From: Morinoia aosen
Lineage: Eukaryota > Arthropoda > Malacostraca > Amphipoda > Talitridae
Assembly: GCA_030386875.1 (NCBI GenBank)
Contig: CM059560.1
Span: forward strand, 35,086,183-35,150,182
DNA length: 64,000 nt
Direction: 5' to 3'
Position numbers and translations under genes: made by a program. This document shows positions 28,636 through 39,200 of this stretch, piece after piece (the stretch's first letter is position 1; each line of letters starts with the position of its first letter). The notes under the pieces are model-generated. The model was not told the origin of the DNA and did not search any database. It was given only the letters and a program-made list of their open reading frames with translations.

Positions 28636-29400
28636 TTTAGAAATTAACCCATAACCCCCCCCCCCCCCCCCCCCTCCCCCCTCCCCCTCCCTCCCCTCTC
28701 AAAGGGAAATTTCTAAAAAATCTTATTTCTCAGCCAATATTGTACATAGAGAAGATTAGTTTTGTTTCTTCGATTTACAATGAACAGGTCTACAAATTGC
28801 GATCCAGTTTTTTGATATTGCTTCAAAAAGAAATTTGAGCAGTATTTTAATTTAGTATAACAAAATATATTACTTTTTAGTTATTACTTAAAAAAAATTT
28901 CTAATTAACTTATAAAAAAAACTACACAGGTTTATAGTACTCACCTTGATCTTTACGATGCAAAAAATATCTCCTCCATAAGTAAAAAACTGTTGGAAAA
29001 ATAATTACAAAACTGGAACACTTTTTCCTCAAAGTTTTTTCGGCTGTGCGGCTCAGTTTCTCTTACAGTTTTTTACTTATGAAGGGGATCTTTTTTGCAT
29101 TGTGGAGATCAATGTGATTACTGTAAATGCTAAGATTCAATTTGTTGAAAATTTTAATTCTAAATTTTTTCATTGTCCATAGCAATTGAATTATTATGTC
29201 TTTAATATTCAAATAGGTCTACATTTTTTTTTGGAGAAAATTAAAAAAACCGCTCCTAGTTTTGGTAGATATTTGCTTTGTGAATCTAACAAAAAAAAAA
29301 AAAAACGTTTGTATCTACGTACAATATTGGCTGAGAAAGCTAAATTAAAAATTTTTTTTTTTTGGGGGGGGGGGGGGGGGAGTAAATTTAAAGTAGGTAT
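28636..29400. repeat. Diverged inverted-repeat element bounded by poly-C and poly-G tracts
   Basis: Left arm blocks (poly-C, CAGCCAATATTGTAC, ATAAGTAAAAAACTGT) recur inverted on the right (ACAGTTTTTTACTTAT, GTACAATATTGGCTGAG, poly-G). The arms are ~350 bp, strongly diverged, with the centre near 29010. This looks like an old foldback/MITE. No coding sequence was recognised. Confidence 0.65.
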
Positions 29401-30818
29401 GGGTAAATTTAAAAAAATTTTTGGCTATAACTGTCTATTCGAATGTTATAAACATGCTGTGAATGTCCGAGAGCTTATTTCCCTCCGGAAGTATTTTTTT
29501 ATTTTTCAAAGATTTCATAGGAAAAATCATTCGATTCCCTCAATTGTTATGTATAAGGGAAAACTCAAGCACAAAACCAAACTCTACTCAAGTGTCTGAA
29601 ATGGGGACCATCTTGGTGTTAGTTATAAGGCATTTGAAAAACCAATATACATGATGAAATGTATCAGGCTCGATTGGAATAAAGCATCCTTTTTAGAACA
29701 AAAAGTACATCCGAACTTGAGCTTTATCTCATTTTTATCGCTTCTTGTTCAAGTGCCCTCGTGCCCTCACATCTCCATGCTCTCTCGTACCCTCATGCCT
29801 GTACATCTTCACGCTCTTTATAACTAGGCTAGGGGCCTTGTTGATGTTGATGATAAGACTATAACGCCCAGAGACTTTATCCTGAGGAGTTAAATAGGAG
29901 TTGAGGCTGTTCTTAATGAAAGTTTTGCCTTCACTGAAGCAACAGCCTGAAGCAGAGTTTCCTCTGTAAGATTCTCAAACCTTACGTGGTGCCATGTGTA
30001 GAGCTGTATTAGTTAAAACAGCAAAGAAAACATAGAAAATAGAGGCAGTCTAATAACCAATGAAATCTGGAACAGAAACAAGCTTTTTTAGCAATAACAA
30101 ACTTCTACAAATCATACAGCGTGCTTATGTTGGAAACGTGCATGAAGCATTTCTTCACATTAAGAACTTTTTATTGTGATATACATTAAAACAATAAAAA
30201 ATAACTACCAGAACTGGTTCTGCAGTGTCAAACAGTGTGTATGAAAATTTAAAAGTGCTCAATATAGGTTCAGTGGTTGTATATTGCTAATATTTTTAGC
30301 ATCTTTAATTTATCTAGCAAGAAAGTTGTCAGATATGATTTCAAAACCCATGTCAACAAAGATGCTGCCTCCCAAGCTTTGAAGGCAATGTACATCCTAT
30401 TTGTTTTTACAATTTTGATGCCAATCAGTTAGATGATTTCAGTTTTTTCAAGCTAGTTAGCCGAGAGGTAATTTTGATCTGTTATGTATAATCACAAGAG
30501 CACACATATTGTTATATTAAGTGTCGATATATACTGGGCAATGTTGTAAGTGTGTAACAAAGTTCACGCTTGCACTAGCTATCTAATACTAGGGGTATTA
30601 TTTCAATTTAACTGCTATCTGCACGGTAATGAGGAACGGTCAACAATACAGAACGTATCCTACTTAGTAAAAGTTCTTCAAAACTAAGGGCTTAATTTTA
30701 TATATATCAACCATTTTTTATATTACCTTCTAATTTATGTGCATTACCAGTTTATTTACTGAGTAAAGGCTTCTTCTGCCTTATAAAGTTTTTTCTGAGA
30801 TAGAATTTATGTTTGAGA
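29401..30818. other. AT-rich stretch without recognised gene
   Basis: It contains a short CTC-rich run near 29750-29820 (repeats of CATCTCCATGCTC/CCCTCATGCC type). No exon, known repeat or RNA gene was recognised. Confidence 0.5.
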
Positions 30819-30989
30819 ATGGCAAGTAATAGGAGTAGTGGTGTTAGGAAGAGAGGTGCAAATGGGATGCTTGATGAGATTCAGTACATGACTTGGTCAG
30901 AGTGGGTGAATGTAGATGTGTGTGAGGGTGTGAGAGGGATGGGTAAAAGAGAGAAAGAAGTTTGTGTTTATGTGCTAAAAATGTTTGAA
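30819..30989 (+). pseudogene. Short coding-like remnant, unrecognised
   Basis: An open frame from ATG at 30819 gives about 56 residues (starting MASNRSSGVRKRGANG) and ends at TGA near 30989. The plus strand is A/G-rich in the same style as the non-LTR ORF1, so it may be the 5' part of a related element. I do not recognise a domain. It lies directly left of a MITE remnant. Confidence 0.3.
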
Positions 30990-31077
30990 TGATATGAGAA
31001 AGAAGTTGGAAGGAAAAATGTTGAAGAGAGGACAATAATCAATTTTTGAATTTTTGTTGCTTGTTTAATGGTAATTA

Positions 31078-32716
31078 TAGTGCGACCCACGGTATTAGTC
31101 CAATTTGATTTTTTTTTCAAAACTATCATTTTCTGTTAATTTACCTTGATATTTTTATAATATGTTGCACCGTCATCAAGTACAATGTTCATAATCCTAT
31201 TATTTTAGAAATTGTTTGCTTGTTACCATTAGAAACTCACTTTTATCAAATCCTCTATTTTCTGAACCAAGATATTAGTCCGATGTATGAAAATTAGTTG
31301 AATATGATGAATGAAAAACAAATTAGTTAAATATTAGTATGAAAATTAGTAAATAATATTTCAAAAGGTACTTCTAACGAATTGCAACTGTTGTAGTGAA
31401 AATATTTCACTACGTGTTTTGTACCTCGGCAAGGCAAAAAACAAGGCAAAAACCTAGAAAAATGAGCTCATTTTTTAATGTGACGGCCATTACATTTTAT
31501 TACCTCAAAAATGCCTTCATTAACCGAATTGGTCAAATTTTCAATATTAGTACCATCAATGGATCTTACGGCAGCTTTTATGGCCTCCCACAATTCTGCT
31601 TTGGAAAAAACTGCTTGCCATCTGAATAAACTTTGCGCTTGATGATAGACCACAGATTCCCAATTAGGTTCAAATCTGGAGAATTGGGTAGCCACACCAT
31701 CAAATTCTGGCTTTTGAACCCAAGAGAAGCAAAATATTCTTTTGTAGATCTGGCTGAATGCGATGGTGCATTGTCTTGCATGAAAACCAACTTTTTGCGA
31801 TGATCCAAAGTCTGGTCGTAAAGCCAAAGAACAAGACATTCATCAAGGAGTGTGCAATAATTTGCAGAATTAATTTCAACTCCTTCACGGACCATTATTG
31901 GGCCTACAAGTTCATTATTCACGATCCCAGCCCATAACATAACATAACATAACACTACCACCGCCTTAATGGTGGTGAAAACGATGTCGGAGCTTACCCT
32001 CAAATCTAACCCATCCTTCGGTCCATCAGTCTGGGCCATAGAGGGTCGCTCTGGTCTCATCCGTGAATAGAACACATTTCATATCCTGTTTCATATCCGA
32101 CCTAGCCCACTCAACTCTCAGGAGCACGTGCCTTTGTGTCAATGGAGGCTTTTTCTCTGGAGATTTCACCTTTGCGATGGTCTTCAAGATTCTGTTGCGG
32201 GTAGTTATTCGGACTTCATTCAGACCAAAGTTTTCAAAAATTGCTTTGCTGGTGCTTCCTGGCTCCTTAAAACTTCACACTTGATTTTTCTGATATCTCA
32301 TGTGTTTAGAGCTTTTAATTCGCTTTTATCAGACCGTTCCTTTTGAGTGGAAGGATCCCTCAAGAAACGTTGAATTGTTTTAACATGGCAGCCTAAAATC
32401 CTAGCTATAGAGGCATAAGAGGTCTTCTTGGCAGTTTCCTTTATGATCGTTTGCTTTTCTTCATCTGTTAGGTCTTCAGCACGTCCCATTTTGAACTTCA
32501 TACAAATGGACTAATAGTGTGGCTCACAGTATATTACAAAAAAACAAGCTAAACAAAGGAAAATTGTGCAACCAGGATCTCCTGAAGATAAAAAAATATT
32601 ACCAGATAAACTAAGCACACATTGTTGTCGTATCAAAACATAATTCTTGCCAGGCACAGGATTTTCAACAAAATATCAATAAAAAAATTTTTGGACTAAT
32701 ACCATGGGTTGCACTG
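31078..32716 (-). mobile_element. Tc1/mariner-like DNA transposon (inactive)
   Basis: The inverted termini are AGTGCGACCCACGGTATTAG on the left and, inverted, CAGTGCAACCCATGGTATTA on the right. They are flanked by TA dinucleotides (31076-31077, 32717-32718). The 1639-bp body contains a broken transposase gene on the minus strand. The insertion lies inside an M1 MITE, whose sequence resumes after the right TA. Confidence 0.9.
31480..32501 (-). pseudogene. Tc1-like transposase, frameshifted
   Basis: The N-terminal part (32298-32501) reads LTDEEKQTIIKETAKKTSYA...ILGCHVKTIQRFLRD, a helix-turn-helix DNA-binding domain. After a disrupted stretch the catalytic core follows (31578-32075 and overlapping frames): VMLWAGIV, FMQDNAPSH (second Asp), PNSPDLNLIGNLWSIIKR. 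The third catalytic residue, normally Glu in the 'IENLW' motif, is Gly here. The first Asp block (FTDET type) is in another frame near 32060. A short ATAAC repeat expansion interrupts the core near 31935. The enzyme cannot be functional. Confidence 0.85.
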
Positions 32717-33141
32717 TAGATTGAAATAAAAAACTTTTCTTCTATGCACTTTCTGCCACAAATGAGTATTTAAGCAAGAATCTAGTCTGAAACACACAAA
32801 TTAAGCATGCAAACCAATATTCTCACAGAATACACAAAAACCACATCCGATTGTGCATGATGAGAATCTTAGGAGGCCTCCCGGTAACGATAGGACTGGA
32901 CCTCTATTATATGCAGAGATCTCTTGGTGAGCATAGTTTGTTGAAAAATGGGGAAATTTAAGTGAGTGACAAATTCTGCAAGGAAGACATACCTTACCAA
33001 TTTGGGGGACACACAAATTTTATTGTAAACTGCTGTTATTAGCATAATCTTAAAACTCAGTGATATGACCAAATATGTGTTGTTTTCTGTGACAGCAAAA
33101 AGAAGAGCATAAGTTTTTGTAGGGTTATATTCACTTGAAAT

Positions 33142-33299
33142 ATGCCAGGAGACTCAAGTTTAGCACGGGAAAAGACAGGAGGCATGAAAAAGAGAAGCGT
33201 GGATAAAGGTAGTGTATCATCCAGAGGACGGCACAGCACAGACAGTGAAATACAGGACTATTTTGCTACGCAGTCCTCTGTCCTTCCACCTCAGTTCAA
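33142..33299 (+). CDS. WDR37: WDR37 exon 1 (coding part)
   Basis: Encodes residues 1-53 ([14 protein letters not shown]...SSVLPPQFK), a basic, Ser-rich N-terminus. The start is the first ATG in the frame. The donor is TTCAA|GTAAGTGC and the split codon Lys53 is completed by exon 2. Confidence 0.85.
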
Positions 33300-36200
33300 G
33301 TAAGTGCTGACTCTCACTGTGCTATGTTGAATGTTGGGCAATTGATTTAAGATTAATCTGTTTCTTAGTAGTTGGTTCTGAATAATGTTCCTCTTACTGA
33401 ACTTACTAGGTATTTAAAAAAAAAAAGTGAAGATCTGTTGTTGACTTGATCTTATTTTTATGTATTCTTCACTACAGCTATAATGTCTTGTACAGTGAAG
33501 CAACAACCTGTATGTTGCTCTTTTTACTATGAACTGTTTCTAACATTTTTCATATATATATATATATTAGGGTGACACTTATATGGGAGTAAAAATTTTT
33601 TTTTCCAATTCCTGCTGGGACTGGCAGCCATCTTGTGGGGTTCCACCTTAAAACAATGTGTGTAAAATTTTTTCAAAAATATCGATATTTAGAGGTCGCT
33701 CAAGGAGGTAAAAGTTCGTAAAATTGCAATAAATATATTATGAGGTTTTTTCGTCATATATGCTTAATATTTGGTTGTTTTGATTAGAAACTAGTGAATG
33801 TCAATTATTTTTGGCTTAATTTAATTGTTCAAGCTTGAAGATGAATAATTCCTAGGTTCCCCTCACAGTATGTCGTGAGTATTAGCTGCTCAAAGGCAGG
33901 GGTCTCATGGGGGCCAATCTCCCACTCATGTCGCCTAGTTTGCAGGATCTAAGTTTGACTGCTGGCGGTTGGGAAGGATTTTTGGTAAGCCTCTACAACC
34001 TGCAATAGGTACTGCTTTTGTCCTTCATCCTAATTTAAGGCCAGGTTGTATGTTTGCATCATTGCCACTCCACGTTTAGAGGGAGGCATCTGAGAGGTAG
34101 ATGGATCAGCGCAATTATCTTCATCAGATTTTCCTTCTGGAGAAGATGTTGAACTTGAGCTTGATGCAACTGGCCTATTTCATTGATCTTCTCTTTTTCT
34201 TGAAGAGACTTTTGTTTTACGGTGTTGTTCCTTTTCTGCCTGTTTCTGGCGTTGAGACACTTTATTTGAAAGTACCATATTCTTAGAAACCATCGAGCCT
34301 TGCCTCCCTTCTTCCCGTTGTGCCTTCAAGAACTGTCTGTCTTCTTCTAGATTCATCATTGACATTGCACTTGCGTGAGCGATATCGAACAGATTTTCAA
34401 ATGAGTTGACAAACTTTTTTTCATTTTCCTTTTGGGTCTTTGTCGTTCGGCTTTTGTTCTTTATCAGACTGGCCCATTTCTTGTACAAACATAAGATGTT
34501 TTCTTATGCTCGCTGGTCATTCTGCATAGGAATTTGAGCGCGCTGCCAGAAATCTCCCAAAACTTTCAACGTATCAGCTGCTGCATCCTTCATTGTCCTA
34601 TTTTCTTCAGAGAAAAATCTGCAGCACCTGCTTTCTTGAGGGCAGCTTACTTCCTGTTATGGTTTTCTCCAGTGAGCCAAGTAAATAGATGTCTGTCTTA
34701 GATCTTGTTGACACCATCCTAGATTACATCTAGAATGAACAATTAATATCTAGCTAATATAGTTACTACTCATTATTCAGTATTTGGAAAAAAACAAATA
34801 ACAAGTTCTCAATAAACAAAGCAATAAACATGCAAATATGTTTTTGTTAAATTTAGAAACAATTTTGAATCTGTTTTGTGGAACGAATAACTAGCTATAT
34901 CCGGAGAGCGCTTCCCAACACAACCTCACTTACCAATGGTCACATCGCTACTGATAAACCTCCTTGCAACAACCATAACATTGCGCCATAAAACCTTGTT
35001 TACAATTTCGGCATTCCTTTCTGGCATTCACAGAGTTTAGAATTAACCAGCTTTTCCATATATCACACTTTTAATGATATCTGCAAAAAAATAGAATAGT
35101 TAGGATTTTTACTCTAATTAGTATTAATACGTCAAACTTTGAGCTCTTTGAGCGACCTCTAAATATTAATTTTTTTCCAAAAAAATATTTGTACATTGTT
35201 TTTGGCTAAAACCTCACAATATGGTTGCCAGTCCCAGTTGAAATTCACAAGTCAAAAAAATAAGTGTCACCCTAATATATATATATTAGTAGTAGTAAGT
35301 ATAGTAGTAAAATACCTGAAGTTTTTTTTAATTTTTGAAACTTCAAAAGGAACCAACCGTTCGACCTTATTGGTGTCCATCAGTAGCAACTATGCAATAG
35401 TGCTAGGACACAATATTTTACTGATCAGGCTTAGAATCCGTATATCATTGATGCTCGTGCCTGAGCTGTTCCAAAGTAATTTTTCCCCTCGCCTCAGGTG
35501 AGTATAAAATCTACCAAAATTAGGGTTCCATGTTGAAGACGTGCATTTTTTCAGCTCCTATTATTTTCTCCTTCAACTTTCTCTATTGTATAAATGTCTT
35601 TTAATTGTGACATTTCAATGAGAAGGATGTGGGACACACTTTGTGTATTAATTCCCCATTCTCTTAACTTCATTCTAAATTGGTATCCTTTGCTTTTCTC
35701 TTGTGGAAACATCTTTGTTGTAATGAGGATGGCTTAAACTAACTCATAATCTAATTAAATCTTCAAAGAAATTTAATATTCCATGTCTTTTGTTCACATT
35801 GCATCAATTTAGGATCTTAAATTTCATCACAGTTAAGACAATCTACATTGGATGTTGAAATTAGGTTCAATTTAACAATGTAATAATTGGTAGTGTAATT
35901 CATCAAATATCAAACAGAAACCACGTGTGTCTAGAAACAATCTTCTTAAATCGGTAACTTTTGCTCTGAATAACTGTTGCGGGCCTCAAGATTATTCTTG
36001 AACAGTTGCTTTCTTGTTCTGTGATGTCGCTTTAAGGACAACGTAGATTGTTGGAATTTATTCATTGTTCTAAAAATGGAACACTTTAATAACATAATTT
36101 TATCAATATCAATTATGAATCGAACAAGAATTTTGATCCAAACAGGTTTTTTGTTCGAATTTTGAATCCAAACACAACTTACTAAAAACTATATATGGCA

Positions 36201-39200
36201 ATATATACGGACGTGTTTAACATTACAAAGTGTATTATACGGGTCAAAGGTCAATTTAATTACTAAAGAATATATTTGTTACAAAAATAAGTAAAATAAA
36301 ATAATATCTCCGTCTTGACTGTATACAAGCTCGGTCTACCTTCCCAGACGATATACGTTTCAGTACTTAGCCATATTCGTAAATCTAAGATCTAGAAAAT
36401 ATATTGTAGTATAAAGAAGAAGGCGCTCCTTAAATATATTGATATATCTCACAGCCTTTATATTGATATATATATATCAATATAAATATTTATATTGGTA
36501 TATCTCACATATTATATTTATATTGATATATCTCACAGCGAACACCTTTGTTCACTATTTAATACTGACATGAAATAGGAACTAAATTTTGAATATGGAA
36601 TAATTATCAAGGTTTTAGCAGCGGGTAAGAAAAAAAATACAGCAACAGAACATTATATGGCAACACTACTCTCTAGTTATGACGGGAGGTCAACGGTGGC
36701 ACAACAACAGTTAAACCGTCGCAATTTTACCGAGGTGCGCAAGATTTTTCAAGTGAAAAACATGATCAATTTGTAAGGGTCGTACAGAAAATGCGTTTGC
36801 AACAGCTGGTAGCAGTTTGCAGTTCACAGAAATGAATTTTTATCACTAAAATAGGAGTTTTAGATGTAAGATCACTGGCACTGAGCAAGTTTGGATGCCT
36901 ATTAAATTTATTACGCGCATATTTTCAAAGTTGTTCGATAATCAGTTCGGTTCGATATTTGATGAATTACCCTAGGTTGTTATGTATTGTTTTGGATTAG
37001 CAAGATTTTATCATAATTGAAGCTCTTGTCCCTCATAGTTATCATAGAAACCATTTTTTCTTTGTTGAGTGTTCCCAATATGTAATTTCCAGATAAAATT
37101 GAGCTTTTCTCCAGTACGTGGATGTACGGGTTTTGTTATCAGTAAATTTGTGCATTGCCTATAAAAAAGTTTTAGTCTTCATTTCTAGTTATACATTATT
37201 CAATAAATGTTTTTCTTTCAGTTGGAAATTCAGTGACCCAATATGTTTACTAAACATTGTAATTTTGCCAGGGAAGATTCTCTTGGCTTTCCAAAGTACA
37301 TATTGTAATCAAATTTGTTGATGCTTATTGTACAAATATATTTTCCTCAAACAGTATAGAAGACTGTTTCATTGTACAAAATTTTAAAAATAAAAGCAAT
37401 CATGAAAGTTAGTTATAGAGTATTTTTTTGTACATATGTAGTGCAGAAATCTTTATCATTGCTGCTTTCTGATGCTCAATTTTCTTCTGTTGTCTAGAGT
37501 GATAAAATGGAGATTTTTTACTTGTGTGTTAGTTTTGTCATAATAATCATTTGCATAGTCTCATGTGCCATCTTTTGCAGGACCAGGCTGAATGAGTGGT
37601 TTGCCTTCATAGAGGGCGAGTTTGAGGCTCTCTATGCACAGAATATTGCCTGTAAGTTTCTATAATTATAACTATTAAACACTATATGATTATGTATATA
37701 AGTCTCTTTGTATGTTAAGTGCACCCAATATTAATGTGTGAATTTAGAAGTAACTAGTCAGGTGTCAAATTTACATCAATTATGAAAGAAAAAAGCAAAA
37801 AAACATGAAAGGAATAAAATGAAAATGTTCAGTATTAAAATTACGTTAGTAGTGGAAGAAAGGCAACGTTTTGACCTCCAGGGTCATTATCCACCTGAAA
37901 ACAAGTAGAAAAACTCAAGTGTCAAATTTACATCAATCATGAAAGAAGAAAGCAAAAATACATGAAAGGAAACAAATAAAAATGCTCAGTATTAAAATTA
38001 CGTAAGTAGTAGAGGAAAGGCAACATAGAAGTAATCTCTGAATTGCTCTTAATGGAAGTTATTGGAAAATAATTGCTTCCAAATTCTTCACACGACAAAT
38101 GAGAGTAGCATTCAAGACACTCCTAAATTCTATGAAGTCTTTGCAAAGGTGTTGCCTTTCCTTTCTTTACTTGGCCCCCAAGCCAAAGAATTTTACATCA
38201 ACTGACGTATCAAGGGCCTCAAGGTTTGATAAATCAAGTTTATTTGCAGTGCCAGGGCTTTTTCTGATATTTCTGAGAAGACTAAATCTCTTGAAGATAC
38301 TGTATTGGACATTTTTCTATGATAATGAGTAAATGATTGGTTTTCCTATGTTATTGAAGGTGCTGGTAGGAATATTGTCTCTATTCAACTTTTTCCAACC
38401 CCTCAGGGGGATACAACTATTGTATCTATGGGAATTAGCGCTCCCAGGGGAAAAATGTGAGGGCCCGAGCTGAAAGTTAGGTAGGCCTTCTTTTTGTTGA
38501 AATAAAATGTTTTTGTCATGTTAAGGACCAACTTTTTTCGGTTCACTGCTGTCCTGTTTTTCAGCACCTCTGACTTTCTTCTTCAACTTTTATCTTATTT
38601 CAAGAACTTCTTTCCCATCTTACTGTTTCTATGCCCTTTCTGCATAGATTTCTCATTTTCTTATCTCCATACTAAATGGTGCCTTCCCCTTCCTCTCTTT
38701 GATACCCTCTATTTTTGTAGCGGTTAGGGAGGCTTAAACTAACTTATAATTATAATCATAATCAACTTTTTCCAATGCGTCATTTTTAAACCAAAAGGTT
38801 TCCAGCATAGTGTCTTATGGAAATTTTGCCCTAAAATGGTTAAATTAATATTGATAGTGTTTAGTGGTGTGTGTACATTTGTTGCTTTTGTTGTCCAGTG
38901 CAAGAGAAGGTGGAGCGGCTGAGTGAGCGTCTGCAGCAGAAGGAGGATGAGAGCAGCCGGCATGGCTCCTTGGTCACCTTCACGGACCCTGCCATCACTC
39001 AGACCACCATTGCTAGTTTGTTCTTATTGTCAACCATGGCTTTTTTTCATACAGTTCTAATAAGTATTAGGTGTCACCATTGCTAGTATGTTCTTAATGT
39101 CAAGCATTTTTTTCCATTAAGTATAAGTTGTAAGTCCCACCAAATCTACATTGTTTTTAATATCAAGCATGTCTTTTTTCTGTACAGATAGAAGAAATTA

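Larger units (their letters stand above)
31036..32776. mobile_element. MITE family M1 remnant (copy c), split by a Tc1-like element
   Basis: Left part TCAATTTTTGAATTTTTGTTGCTTG...GGTAATTATA and right part GAAATAAAAAACTTTTCTTC, TATGCACTTT, AATGAGTATTTAA match the interior of M1 copies a and b in order. The terminal inverted repeats are not recognisable. The segment 31078-32716 between them is a Tc1-like insertion. Confidence 0.7.
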
